The notes under the pieces are model-generated. The model worked only from the letters and a program-made list of their open reading frames with translations, did not search any database and had not been told where the DNA came from. DNA of 64,000 nt, taken from positions 3,658,001-3,722,000 of the forward strand of contig NZ_CP015243.1 of the NCBI RefSeq assembly GCF_001648175.1. The letters run 5' to 3'. Positions 1 through 8,402 of the stretch are shown in pieces. The DNA is from Halotalea alkalilenta (GTDB taxonomy: Bacteria > Pseudomonadota > Gammaproteobacteria > Pseudomonadales > Halomonadaceae). Positions within the stretch are counted from its first letter, which is position 1; each line of letters starts with the position of its first letter. The position numbers were made by a program, and so were the translations under genes.

Positions 1-636
1 CTGGCGCAGATCGACATCCAGCCCAACGGCTCGTGCGGCGATCTTGCCGCCAGCGCCTACGGCGGCTGGATCGCCTATACCGCCTTCGACCGCGACTGGG
101 CGCGGCGCGAGCGTGCCGGCCGCTCGGTCAGCGCCATGGTCGAGCTCGACTGGCCGCACCTCGAAGTGCGCCCGCTGCGCGCGCCCTTCGACCTGCGCCT
201 GATCATCGGTTGGACCGGCGCGCCGGCCTCCACTCCCGCTCTGGTGGCGATGGTGCAGGCGCGAAAGCAGCGCCGCGAGACTCACTACGAAGAGTTCCTC
301 GCCGGCGCCAAGGCCTGCCTGGCGTCGATGATCGACGCCTTCGACACCGGCAGCACCGCACGCATCCAGCAACAGGTACGGATCTATCGCAAACTGCTCC
401 ACGCGCTCGGCCAAGGGGCCGAGACCGGCATAGAGACCCCCGCGCTCGATCTGCTCTGCGCGGAGGCGGAGCGCTTCGGCGGCGCGGCCAAGACCTCCGG
501 CGCCGGCGGTGGCGACTGCGGCATCGCGCTATTCGACGATTCGATCGACCTCACGCCACTGTTCGAGGCTTGGACGCGGGGCGGTATCCTGCCGCTGACG
601 CTCCAGGTCTTCGATGAAACGAGGCATCCGAGATGA
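1..636 (+). CDS. Phosphomevalonate kinase, 3' part (5' end outside window)
   Basis: The open frame runs in from base 1 without a start and encodes the last 211 residues of a GHMP-family kinase. This kinase phosphorylates 5-phosphomevalonate with ATP to give diphosphomevalonate in the cytoplasm. Near the C-terminus is KTSGAGGGDCGI, the third GHMP motif in the form typical of bacterial phosphomevalonate kinases. An upstream PNGSCGDLAAS stretch fits the nucleotide-binding motif of the same family. The stop overlaps the start of the type 2 IPP isomerase gene (ATGA), so the two are probably translationally coupled. The gene name used elsewhere is mvaK2; I leave the symbol blank because half the protein is missing. 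Confidence 0.85.
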   Translation: MAQIDIQPNGSCGDLAASAYGGWIAYTAFDRDWARRERAGRSVSAMVELDWPHLEVRPLRAPFDLRLIIGWTGAPASTPALVAMVQARKQRRETHYEEFLAGAKACLASMIDAFDTGSTARIQQQVRIYRKLLHALGQGAETGIETPALDLLCAEAERFGGAAKTSGAGGGDCGIALFDDSIDLTPLFEAWTRGGILPLTLQVFDETRHPR

Positions 637-1709
637 GCCACCAGCAACGCAAGGACGACCACGTCGCGCACGCGCACGCGCTCTATCGCGAGCGGCGGAT
701 CAACGACTTCGACCATCTCGACTTCGTCCATCACTCGTTCCCGGAGCTGGACTGCGTGGCGATCTCGCTCGCCACTCGCACACGCGCCTTCGCCTGGCCC
801 TTTCCGTTCTACATCAACGGAATGACCGGCGGCAGCGCGAAGACGCTCGAGATCAACCGCCAGCTCGGCGAAGTCGCGCAGGCCACCGGCCTTGCGATCG
901 CCTCAGGCTCGCAGAGCGCGGCACTCAAGGACCCGAACGTGCGCGCATCGTTCAGCGTGCTCAGGGAGCGCCACCCCAACGGCTTCGTGCTCGGCAACGT
1001 CGGCGCGGGCGTCTCTCCCACCCAGGCCGAGCAAGCGGTGGAGATGCTCCACGCCGACGCGCTGCAGGTGCACATCAATGCGCCGCAGGAACTGGTGATG
1101 CCGGAGGGAGACCGCGAGTTCGGCGCCTGGCTCGACAACATCGAGGCGATCCGCGCCCGGGTCGGCGTGCCGGTGGTGGTCAAGGAGGTCGGCTTCGGAA
1201 TGAGCGAGGAGACCGCCTTCCGGCTGCGCGAACGCGGCGTCGAGCTGGTCGATGTCAGCGGCCGTGGAGGCACGAATTTCATCGCGATCGAGAACCTGCG
1301 CCGCAGCGCCCAGGAGTATGACTACCTCGAAGGCTGGGGGCAGTCCGCGGTGGTCTCGCTGCTCGAGGTCTCACCGCACATGGGGGCGCTCGACGTGCTC
1401 GCCTCGGGCGGCGTGCGCCATCCGCTCGACGTGCTCAAGGCGCTGGCGCTCGGCGCTCGGGCGGTCGGGGTCTCCGGCCGGGTGCTGCACATCCTGCTGA
1501 GCGAAGGGCCCGAGGTCCTGATCGAGACCCTGGAGGCGTGGAAGGCCCAACTGCGAACGCTGATGGCGATGGTCGGCGCAACCACGGTCGAAGAGCTGCG
1601 CCATACCGACCTGCTGATTCGCGGACCGGTCCGCGAGCACTGCGAACTGCGCGGCATCGATCCGATGACGTATGCACGCCGCGCCCGGTCCGCGCGCCAC
1701 GGCGGCTAA
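633..1709 (+). CDS. fni: Type 2 isopentenyl-diphosphate delta-isomerase (FMN-dependent)
   Basis: This 358-residue protein interconverts isopentenyl and dimethylallyl diphosphate using FMN and NAD(P)H. Length and motifs fit the Fni/Idi2 family: an early NGMTGGS segment, ASGSQSAAL, the VHINAPQE stretch with its catalytic Gln region, VVVKEVGFG, DVSGRGGTNF and a late SGGVRHPLDVLKALALGA phosphate/FMN loop. The ATG overlaps the kinase stop, so this is the last clear gene of a mevalonate operon. Type 2 isomerases commonly sit in such operons. A short hairpin follows about 50 bases after the stop. Confidence 0.95.
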   Translation: MSHQQRKDDHVAHAHALYRERRINDFDHLDFVHHSFPELDCVAISLATRTRAFAWPFPFYINGMTGGSAKTLEINRQLGEVAQATGLAIASGSQSAALKDPNVRASFSVLRERHPNGFVLGNVGAGVSPTQAEQAVEMLHADALQVHINAPQELVMPEGDREFGAWLDNIEAIRARVGVPVVVKEVGFGMSEETAFRLRERGVELVDVSGRGGTNFIAIENLRRSAQEYDYLEGWGQSAVVSLLEVSPHMGALDVLASGGVRHPLDVLKALALGARAVGVSGRVLHILLSEGPEVLIETLEAWKAQLRTLMAMVGATTVEELRHTDLLIRGPVREHCELRGIDPMTYARRARSARHGG

Positions 1710-1760
1710 CGCCCAGCACCGGCGCCAAGCGCGAAGACGATGAGCAGGCTAGAGTGATCG

Positions 1761-1782
1761 ATGGCGCCCGGATCGGCGCCAT
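1761..1782 (+). terminator. Hairpin after fni
   Basis: An 8-bp stem (ATGGCGCC / GGCGCCAT) with a 6-base loop lies between fni and the thioesterase gene. It is followed by CCTTCATT, which is only mildly T-rich. It could attenuate read-through from the mevalonate operon, or simply be a GC-rich palindrome. Confidence 0.4.
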
Positions 1783-1807
1783 CCTTCATTCGCTCAGGAG
1801 CTTCGCG

Positions 1808-2230
1808 ATGCCTCACGTCACCCCGATCATCGTTCGCGGCTACCACCTCGACGTCTATCGACACGTCAACAATGCCCGCTATCTCGAGTTCATCGAAGAA
1901 GCGCGCTGGGCGCTGTTCGACGAGGTCGATGCGCTCGCCTGGATGGAGCGCCACGGGGTTGGCTTCGTGATCGTCCACATCGACATCGACTTCAACTCCT
2001 CAGCCCGCCTCGGCGATCGCTTAGAAGTGCGCACCGAACTCAGCGATGCGATCACCGAAGGGGCGCGCAGCGCGCGCATGACCCAATCGATCCACTGCGG
2101 CGAGCGCCAGGTCGCCGAAGCGCGAGTGGTCTACGTCTGCATCGATCTCACCAGCGAGCGGGCGCTGCCGATCGAAGGCGAGCTGTTGCAGACGCTCGAA
2201 AGCTGGCGCCAGCGCTACGTCTCGGCCTGA
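1808..2230 (+). CDS. Acyl-CoA thioesterase, hotdog fold (4HBT/YbgC-like)
   Basis: This 140-residue single-domain protein has the 4HBT signature near its N-terminus: Y-H-L-D-V-Y-R-H-V-N-N-A-R-Y followed by a Glu-containing helix (EFIEEARW). Such enzymes hydrolyse acyl-CoA thioesters in the cytoplasm; the acyl chain here cannot be told. I chose ATG 1808 because AGGAG sits 7 bases upstream and the protein then starts in register with the family. Its frame stays open further upstream, but that part overlaps fni and has no family resemblance. It may have its own promoter or depend on read-through from fni. Confidence 0.85.
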   Translation: MPHVTPIIVRGYHLDVYRHVNNARYLEFIEEARWALFDEVDALAWMERHGVGFVIVHIDIDFNSSARLGDRLEVRTELSDAITEGARSARMTQSIHCGERQVAEARVVYVCIDLTSERALPIEGELLQTLESWRQRYVSA

Positions 2231-2329
2231 TTCGGTCCAATCGTTGAGGTTAGAACACACACTTCGCACCGTGCTGGATGGTCTGCGAAGTAGACCGCTA
2301 CAGCGCGCTTGCCTGGCACACCAAATAAA

Positions 2330-2359
2330 AAAGCCGGGACGCGATGTCGTCCCGGCTTT
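2330..2359 (-). terminator. Intrinsic terminator of the PQQ dehydrogenase gene
   Basis: A perfect 11-bp stem (AAAGCCGGGAC / GTCCCGGCTTT) with an 8-base loop. Read on the minus strand the stem is followed by TTTTATTTGG, a good rho-independent terminator, about 50 bases past the dehydrogenase stop. The plus side has only three Ts, so it works mainly for the minus strand. Confidence 0.85.
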
Positions 2360-2404
2360 GGCCGCTATCTGGCATCGATAGGCTGATGCCGGATGCAGGG
2401 TTGC

Positions 2405-4861
2405 CTATTGTTGACGTGGCAGAGCGTAGGCGATCACATAGTCGCCCCGGTTATCGTTGGTACCCGTACGCGTGGCGCCACCCGCGACGACCACCACATA
2501 CTGGCGCCCATCCTCGCCGATGTAGCTCATCGGTGCTCCTTGGCCGCCTACCGGCAGACGGCTACGCCAAAGCTCCTCGCCGCTGTCGTTGTCAAAGGCC
2601 CGGACGTAGTAGTCCAGCGAGCCATGGAAGAAGGTCAGCCCGCCCTTGGAGACGAGCGGCCCTCCCATGGTGGGCATGCCCAGGGGGATATGCACTCCCG
2701 GGGTGATGCCGAGGACTGGCGCGTCCTGAATGCTACCCACCGGTACCTGCCACTTGGTTTCGCCACTGGCCAGGTCGATCGCGGTCATGGTGCCGAACGG
2801 TGGCTTGAAGCAGGGGACACCCAGCGGGGAGACGAACATCGAGCGTTCGACACCCCAGGGCGTGCCGAGCTGCTTGGAGTATTCACCCTCGGTGCTGGGC
2901 TGCAGACCGATCCGCTCTGCTTCCTCTCGCTTGATGAAGCGCCCCCATTGGGCCATTCGGATGTCGTTGACGAGCAGTGTGCCCGTTGCTGCATCCACTG
3001 CGCCGCCGCCCCAGTTGAAGCCACCATAGTAGCCCGGGAAGATCAGCGTGCGTTGCTTGTCCGACAGCGGAGTGAACTCGCCCTCCCAGCGCATCTGCTT
3101 GAACTGGATACGGCAATAGAGCTGGTCGAAGATCGTCGCGCCCCACATGTCCGACTCACGCAGGGGATCGGCGCCAACCGACAACGCAGAGTATGGCTGG
3201 GTCGGTGCGGGATTCATCCCTTCGACCGCATCCGTTGCTACCGGGCGCTGTTCGACCGGTACCACCGGAGTGCCGTCGCGGCGATCGAGGACGAAGATCT
3301 GACCGCGCTTGGTCAGTGCGATCAGGATGGGGGTGGTGGTCCCATCCGCTTTGGGCAGATCGTAGAGAATCGGCTGGGCCGACACGTCGTAGTCGAACGG
3401 ATCGCGGTTAGCGGTGCGGAAGTGCCAGCGCTCCTGACCGGTCTTCAGGTCCACTGCAACGATGGAGTCGTTGTACTCGTCGGAATAGGAATGGCGGTTG
3501 CCGGTCCAGAAGTCGGGCGTCTGGTTGCCGGTGGGGAAGTAGGCCAGGCCCAGTTCCGGGTCGTAGGAGGCAGTGCCCCAGAAGTTCGGCGTCTCTGGTG
3601 CGTAGGTCTCTCCGGGCGGCAGCGGAGTGCTGTCGGAGGCGCCACGAGAGGCGTCCCAGGCCCACAGGAGTTCACCAGTCGCAACGTTATAGCCGCGTAC
3701 CACGCCAGAGGGTTCGCCGACCGTCAGATTGTCGTTGAGGCGTCCGCCGACCATGACGACGCCGTCGGCCACCAAGGGAGCGGAGGTGACATTGTAAGAG
3801 CCCTCGTCGCCACCTTCGACGTCCGGAGTCAGCCCTTCGGTCAGGTCGACGAATCCTTGATCACCGAAATCCTCGCACAGCTTGCCGGTTTCGGCATCGA
3901 GCGTGAACAGGCGGCCGTCGATGGTGGTGCTGACCACGCGCTTGCGGCACATCGCCGGCGCGGCGGCGACCATGCCGGCATCACCGACGGGCTCGTCGGT
4001 AGCGGCGTCCAGGCTCAGCGCGTCCAGGTCGGTATAGCCGACGCCGCGGCAGCGTTTCCAACCCTCGGTGCTCTCGGTGATCTTCGCTTGGGGATCGAAG
4101 CGCCACTTCTCCTCGCCGCTCACCGCGTCCAGAGCGATCACTTTGCTCAGCGGAGTGCACAGGTAGAGTGTGTCGTCGATTTTGAGCGGAGTTACTTGGT
4201 ATTCAGCGCCATCCACAGCCAAATCACCGGTGCGATAGGTCCAGGCGACTTCCAACTGGTCGACGTTGTCTTTGTTGATCTGGTCGAACTGAACGTACCG
4301 CTCCCCCAAGCCGTTGCGGCCATAGGCGGGCCAATCGTTCCCGTCGGCGTCTCCCGCAGAGGGGTTGATCTGTGCCGCTGGTGCTGTGTTCTTGGCGACT
4401 ACGGTCGGGTGTGGGCGGAACATGCCCGCTACCAGACCTGCCAAAGCGATGAAACATACCGCAGCGAGGGCAAGCGAGACTTTGACGCCCAGCACTGGCT
4501 GACCTGATTTGCCGCGCAGCTGCGGTGCGAACAGAGAGAATACCAGGGCGACGACGATGAACACGATCAGGCGTGGCACTAGCTGCCAGAAGTCAGTGCC
4601 GACTTCTGACAAGGCCCAGATCACGCTGTAGCCCAGGAGGATCAAAGCGACCCATAGTGCATAACCAGCACGACGTGCCAGACCGACCCCAGCGATGGTC
4701 AGCAACAGTCCTGCAAAGAGATAAAACCATGCGCCACCAAGTGACGCTAACCAGACTCCTCCAGCGAAGAGCCCCAAGCCTAGCAGGGCGGCAATGCTCC
4801 CCAAGGCTAAGGTGACGATTTTCAATTCTTTCCCTCCGATCCCGTTATTAGATACAGCCAT
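2405..4861 (-). CDS. Membrane-bound PQQ-dependent dehydrogenase, glucose/quinate/shikimate family
   Basis: An 818-residue quinoprotein. Residues 1-150 contain about five hydrophobic helices that anchor it in the inner membrane and carry electrons to ubiquinone. The rest is a periplasmic PQQ beta-propeller with typical repeats (W-A-Y-G-R-N-G-L-G-E-R-Y, EPSGVVRGYNVATGELLW, DMWGATIFDQL, GDYIVAYAL at the C-terminus). It oxidises a sugar or cyclic polyol outside the cytoplasm. By comparison with E. coli Gcd as I remember it, the catalytic Asp falls in FDYDVSAQP (near residue 490) and the PQQ-binding Lys in TKRGQIFVLDRR. The usual HHDLWDMD before the Asp is NRDPFDYD here, so glucose is not assured; quinate or inositol are possible. 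No PQQ synthesis genes are in the window. Confidence 0.85.
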   Translation of the reverse strand: MAVSNNGIGGKELKIVTLALGSIAALLGLGLFAGGVWLASLGGAWFYLFAGLLLTIAGVGLARRAGYALWVALILLGYSVIWALSEVGTDFWQLVPRLIVFIVVALVFSLFAPQLRGKSGQPVLGVKVSLALAAVCFIALAGLVAGMFRPHPTVVAKNTAPAAQINPSAGDADGNDWPAYGRNGLGERYVQFDQINKDNVDQLEVAWTYRTGDLAVDGAEYQVTPLKIDDTLYLCTPLSKVIALDAVSGEEKWRFDPQAKITESTEGWKRCRGVGYTDLDALSLDAATDEPVGDAGMVAAAPAMCRKRVVSTTIDGRLFTLDAETGKLCEDFGDQGFVDLTEGLTPDVEGGDEGSYNVTSAPLVADGVVMVGGRLNDNLTVGEPSGVVRGYNVATGELLWAWDASRGASDSTPLPPGETYAPETPNFWGTASYDPELGLAYFPTGNQTPDFWTGNRHSYSDEYNDSIVAVDLKTGQERWHFRTANRDPFDYDVSAQPILYDLPKADGTTTPILIALTKRGQIFVLDRRDGTPVVPVEQRPVATDAVEGMNPAPTQPYSALSVGADPLRESDMWGATIFDQLYCRIQFKQMRWEGEFTPLSDKQRTLIFPGYYGGFNWGGGAVDAATGTLLVNDIRMAQWGRFIKREEAERIGLQPSTEGEYSKQLGTPWGVERSMFVSPLGVPCFKPPFGTMTAIDLASGETKWQVPVGSIQDAPVLGITPGVHIPLGMPTMGGPLVSKGGLTFFHGSLDYYVRAFDNDSGEELWRSRLPVGGQGAPMSYIGEDGRQYVVVVAGGATRTGTNDNRGDYVIAYALPRQQ

Positions 4862-5287
4862 GCGTCAATCTGACGCAGCGGGACGGAATGATATACCTCC
4901 ACCGGAGTAGATGTTAATAATTCTTTTTTAGATGCGTGGCGCTCGGTTTTATGCTTGCAGAACCGCTGGCGGCGCCACATGCACATGGCTTGGGTGCTGT
5001 ACCGAGAACATGGGGCAGCGGTGATTGGACGCGAGTCGCTGGTTGGAATCGATGATATAGCCGGCGTGGTAGCAGCATGAACCGCCCAGGGATTCTCGGA
5101 GGCTATTTGATTCAAGTGGCCATGCTGCCAGCGCTTCAGCAGATCTCCGTTTGACGGTTGCAATTGGTTTCAGCCTCAGCCGGTCGAATATAGCCGACCG
5201 GGTGAATCCGCCAAATTGACCACAGAAGCCCTCGAGCTCATCGTCACCAGCGGCGGCATCGCGACCTCAGCGCCTGAACGTTTGAGG
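4862..5287. other. Intergenic region, no convincing gene
   Basis: 426 bases between the dehydrogenase start and the end of the NTF2-like gene. The first 90 bases are AT-richer (ATTCTTTTTTAG near 4919) and probably hold the dehydrogenase promoter. The remainder has open stretches on both strands (a 40-odd codon plus-strand stretch around 4950-5090 and a 113-codon minus-strand frame running into the dehydrogenase gene). Neither shows recognisable homology or a ribosome site. It may be a decayed gene. Confidence 0.4.
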
Positions 5288-5689
5288 CTAGGCCTCGACC
5301 TGATCGATCCAGTCGTTGAGGTTGTAGTAGTTGGTGACCCGCGCCACCTTGCCGTCGAGGATCTCGAAGAAAGCGCCGGCGGGCAGCAGGTAACGCTGGC
5401 CGTAGGCTTCGGGCAGGCCTTCATCGCTTGCCAGGTACTCACCATGGACGACGAACTCGGCAGCGGCGCGACGGCCATCGCTCGAGGTCATCACCACCAC
5501 TTCGTCGATCCGCTCGCGATAGCAGCGGTTCATCTTGGCCATGAAGTCGGCGAACGCCTGCTTGCCGATCTGGCGTTCGCCCTGGTTGACGTCGTGGGCG
5601 ATCTCATCGTGGAGCAGCTCGAGGAAAGCCTCCATGTCGCCTGCGTTGAACGCGGCGTAGTAGGCTTCGATCAGCGCTTCGGCTGTCAT
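5288..5689 (-). CDS. NTF2-like / SnoaL-type polyketide cyclase or ketosteroid-isomerase-related protein
   Basis: This 133-residue cytoplasmic protein has the NTF2-like alpha+beta cone fold pattern: EAYYAAFNAGDMEAFLELL at the N-terminus, then the H-D-V-N-Q-G strand, FADFMAKMNRCYRE, and the terminal strand pair G-K-V-A-R-V-T-N-Y-Y-N-L-N-D-W. This matches small ketosteroid-isomerase-related proteins whose substrates are mostly unknown. I took the start at 5689 because AGAAGGA lies 9-10 bases upstream. The frame is open for 68 further codons but those are basic and low in complexity, as expected of non-coding sequence. It is divergent from the GNAT gene. Confidence 0.75.
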   Translation of the reverse strand: MTAEALIEAYYAAFNAGDMEAFLELLHDEIAHDVNQGERQIGKQAFADFMAKMNRCYRERIDEVVVMTSSDGRRAAAEFVVHGEYLASDEGLPEAYGQRYLLPAGAFFEILDGKVARVTNYYNLNDWIDQVEA

Positions 5690-5849
5690 AGGCGGGTTTT
5701 CCTTCTCTCGGCGTGGTCGTTGATCCATTGGACGAGCGGCGGCGACTGCGCGATTGGAACATCGCGGGACGCAGTGCCGCTCCATCCGCTCGCAGCGGAC
5801 ATGATAAGGTCTCAGGCGTTCCTTCGACATCCTTGAACGCGACGCCCGC

Positions 5850-6464
5850 ATGTCGCTCGACGAGACTCGACGCATGGAAATTCGATTGCTCACCGGCGCG
5901 CGGATGCGCGATCACGTGGATGCCCTCGCCCGCCTGAGGATCACGGTATTCCGTGAGTTTCCCTATCTCTACGATGGCGACATCGACTACGAGACCCGCT
6001 ATCTCGATACCTATGCCCGCAGCGAGCAGAGCCTGTGCGTGCTGGCGATCGACGCCGGCCGCCCGGTCGGCGCCGCCACCGGCATACCGCTCGACGCCGA
6101 GACCGAGGAGTGCCGGCAGCCGTTCGAGGCCGCCGGTATCGACCCCGCGGGGGTCTTCTACTTCGGCGAATCCGTGCTGCTGCCGGCCTATCGCGGCCGA
6201 GGCCTCGGCGTGCGCTTCATCGATGAACGCGAAGCCTACGCCAGGCGCCTTGAGCGCTTTCGCCTCTGCGCCTTCTGCGCGGTAGAGCGCCCGCTCGACC
6301 ACCCTCGCCGTCCGCCCGACTACCAGCCACTGAACGCCTTCTGGCGCAAGCGCGGCTTCGCGCCAGCCCCTGGGCTGGCTACCAGTTTCCGCTGGCGCGA
6401 CATCGACGAGGCGACCGAGAGCGCCAAGCCGATGAATTTCTGGGTCAAGGAGATCGCCGGGTGA
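5850..6464 (+). CDS. GNAT-family N-acetyltransferase
   Basis: A 204-residue protein (196 if the ATG at 5874 is used; neither start has a strong ribosome site). The GNAT acetyl-CoA-binding motif A is visible as ESVLLPAYRGRGLGVRFID, with the R-G-x-G-L-G turn near residue 117. The C-terminal half contains the Y-x-P-L-N-A-F-W-R-K-R-G-F motif common at the end of GNAT folds. It would transfer an acetyl group to an amine; the acceptor is not evident. Its stop overlaps the GTG start of the C-N hydrolase, so both are probably made together. That acetylase-hydrolase pairing recurs in gammaproteobacteria, as I recall, but has no settled function. Confidence 0.85.
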   Translation: MSLDETRRMEIRLLTGARMRDHVDALARLRITVFREFPYLYDGDIDYETRYLDTYARSEQSLCVLAIDAGRPVGAATGIPLDAETEECRQPFEAAGIDPAGVFYFGESVLLPAYRGRGLGVRFIDEREAYARRLERFRLCAFCAVERPLDHPRRPPDYQPLNAFWRKRGFAPAPGLATSFRWRDIDEATESAKPMNFWVKEIAG

Positions 6465-7363
6465 TCCGCGTTGCCGCCTGTCAGTACAAGATCGAACTGT
6501 TCGAGCAGTGGGACGACTACGCCGAGCATCTCACCGCGCTATGCGAGGATGCCGCGGCCGAGGGCGCCCAGCTGCTGCTGCTGCCCGAGTATGCCGGGCT
6601 GGTGCTCAGCGGCCAGCTCGGGCGCGATCGCGAAGACCTCGCCGCCACGCTCTCCGGCATCCAGCCGCTGGTGCCACGCTGGCATGCGCTGTGCGCCGAG
6701 CTTGCCCGCAGCCTCGGGGTCTACCTGCAGCCCGGCAGCCTGCCGGTGCGCGACGCCGATGGCGCCTACCGCAATCGCGCTTGGCTGTTCGGCCCGCAAG
6801 GCGAGCTCGGCCATCAGGACAAGCTGATGATGACGCGCTTCGAGCGCGAAGAGTGGTCGGTGGTCAAGGGCAGCGGGCTCGAGGTCTTCGATACCCCGCT
6901 CGGACGGCTGGGGATCCAGATCTGCTACGACAACGAGTTCCCCATCGCTTCGCGACGCCTCGCCGAGGCCGGCGTCGAGCTGGTGCTCGCACCGAGCTGC
7001 ACCGATACCGAGGCGGGCTTTTACCGGGTGAGGACCGGCGCCCGGGCCCGGGCGCTGGAAAACCAGTTCGCGGTGCTGATGGCGCCCACCGTGGGCGAGG
7101 CGCCCTGGTCGCCGGCGCTCGACGTCAATCTCGGTCGAGCCGGGCTCTACGTGCCGTCCGATCGAGGCATGCCGGCCAGCGGCATCGTCGCTGAGAGCGC
7201 GACGCTTTCACCGCCGCGCAGCCAGTGGCTGATCGAGGATATCGATCTCGACGCGGTGCGTCGGGTTCGCGAGCAGGGCCAGGTGTTCACCCGGCGCGAC
7301 TGGGTGGAGCAGTTCGAACCCGGGCAGCTCACCCTGCGCAGCGCTAAAGCAGCACCGCACTGA
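6461..7363 (+). CDS. Carbon-nitrogen hydrolase family protein
   Basis: A 300-residue member of the nitrilase superfamily with the full catalytic triad: Glu in LLLLPEYAG (about residue 43), Lys in HQDKLMMTRFE (about 120) and Cys in IQICYDNEFP (about 154). These enzymes cleave C-N bonds in amides or N-carbamyl compounds in the cytoplasm. The I-C-Y-D-N-E-F context is of the amidase type, unlike the aliphatic nitrilase later in this window. Start is GTG 6461, overlapping the GNAT stop. It ends before a hairpin and converges with speE. Confidence 0.85.
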   Translation: MIRVAACQYKIELFEQWDDYAEHLTALCEDAAAEGAQLLLLPEYAGLVLSGQLGRDREDLAATLSGIQPLVPRWHALCAELARSLGVYLQPGSLPVRDADGAYRNRAWLFGPQGELGHQDKLMMTRFEREEWSVVKGSGLEVFDTPLGRLGIQICYDNEFPIASRRLAEAGVELVLAPSCTDTEAGFYRVRTGARARALENQFAVLMAPTVGEAPWSPALDVNLGRAGLYVPSDRGMPASGIVAESATLSPPRSQWLIEDIDLDAVRRVREQGQVFTRRDWVEQFEPGQLTLRSAKAAPH

Positions 7364-7393
7364 CCGAACCAAGGCTGGCCGCAAGCCGCGACG

Positions 7394-7417
7394 CCCCGCC
7401 GCGAAGCCTCGGCGGGG
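7394..7417. terminator. Hairpin between convergent C-N hydrolase and speE
   Basis: An 8-bp stem CCCCGCCG / CGGCGGGG with an 8-base loop sits between two convergent stop codons. No T-tract is present on either side, so it may act as a two-way barrier or depend on Rho. Confidence 0.5.
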
Positions 7418-7425
7418 AGACCGGC

Positions 7426-8286
7426 TCAGCGACCGATCAGCTCGAGCATGTACTGCGGCAGCGCGAAGGCGGCCTGGTGGATCGCAGGATTGTAGTAGCG
7501 GGTCTTGAGGCCGCTGGCGGCGAACCGGCGCTCGAGCTCATCGAGCGGCACCCGGCGCGACTCGGGGTCGAGCGCTCCCCAGCCGAACGCCATGCTGCCG
7601 CCGACGTAGGTGGGCACCGCGGCGTGATAGAAGTGCCAGCCGGGGAAATGCGGCGCCAGGCGCTCGGCGGTATTGGTGAGCTCCTCGGGCTGCATGAACG
7701 GCACGCCGTTCTGGGTCGCCAGGATCCCGCCGTCGTTGAGCCTCGCCCGGCACAGGGCGTAGAACTTCTCGGTGAACAGGGTCTCCGCCGGCCCAACGGG
7801 ATCGGTGGAGTCGGTGATGATCACATCGAAGGTCTCGGTGGTCTCGGCGAGGAACTTGAGCCCATCGTCGATCACCAGCCGCACGCGGGGGTCGTCGAGG
7901 CTGCCGGCGGAATGATTGGGCAGGTACTCGAGGCACATATCGATCACCGCCTGGTCGATCTCCACCGCGACGATCTCCTCGATCGCCTGGTGCCGGGTCA
8001 GCTCGCGGATGATCCCACCATCGCCTACCCCGACCACCAGCGCTTTCTTCACTGCGCCGTGGGCGAGCACCGGCACGTGGGTGAGCATCTCGTGGTAGAT
8101 GAACTCATCTTTCTCAGTGGTCTGGATCGCCCCATCGAGCGCCAGCACGCGACCGAACAGCGGATTATGGAAGATCACCAGGTCCTGGTGGTCGGAGCGA
8201 CCGTCGAACAGCAGCTCTTCGACCTCGAGGCACTGGCCGTAATGGCGGTGGAGGGTTTCCTGGTACTGCTGCAAAGACGGTTTCAA
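7426..8286 (-). CDS. speE: Spermidine synthase (polyamine aminopropyltransferase)
   Basis: 286 residues, the usual bacterial SpeE length. It transfers an aminopropyl group from decarboxylated SAM to putrescine in the cytoplasm. Visible motifs: substrate Tyr/Gln region LALDGAIQTTEKDEFIYHEMLTH, the nucleotide loop GVGDGGIIRE (usually GGGDGG), and the catalytic aspartate segment TDSTDPVGPAE near residue 158. No speD (SAM decarboxylase) is adjacent. Downstream is the hairpin at 7394-7417. Confidence 0.95.
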   Translation of the reverse strand: MKPSLQQYQETLHRHYGQCLEVEELLFDGRSDHQDLVIFHNPLFGRVLALDGAIQTTEKDEFIYHEMLTHVPVLAHGAVKKALVVGVGDGGIIRELTRHQAIEEIVAVEIDQAVIDMCLEYLPNHSAGSLDDPRVRLVIDDGLKFLAETTETFDVIITDSTDPVGPAETLFTEKFYALCRARLNDGGILATQNGVPFMQPEELTNTAERLAPHFPGWHFYHAAVPTYVGGSMAFGWGALDPESRRVPLDELERRFAASGLKTRYYNPAIHQAAFALPQYMLELIGR

Positions 8287-8305
8287 GGCGCGTTCTCCTG
8301 ACGAG

Positions 8306-8327
8306 CGTCCCGCGCGGGCGCGGGACG
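8306..8327. terminator. Hairpin between speE and the zinc-type dehydrogenase gene
   Basis: CGTCCCGCG / CGCGGGACG, a 9-bp stem with a 4-base loop, just upstream of speE and about 75 bases downstream of the dehydrogenase stop on the minus strand. No T-tract follows. It could end dehydrogenase transcription or be part of the speE leader. Confidence 0.4.
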
Positions 8328-8402
8328 TTGAGTATCCAATTCAGGAGGGGGAAGCTAAACGATCGACGCGCCGGGTGCCACCCCGAATCGCCGGGTGCGC
8401 GC

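Noticed and set aside
2393..4507. A 704-codon open frame on the plus strand opposite the PQQ dehydrogenase
   Set aside because: Antisense to a clearly conserved enzyme; the product has no hydrophobic core pattern or family and arises from GC-rich codon bias.
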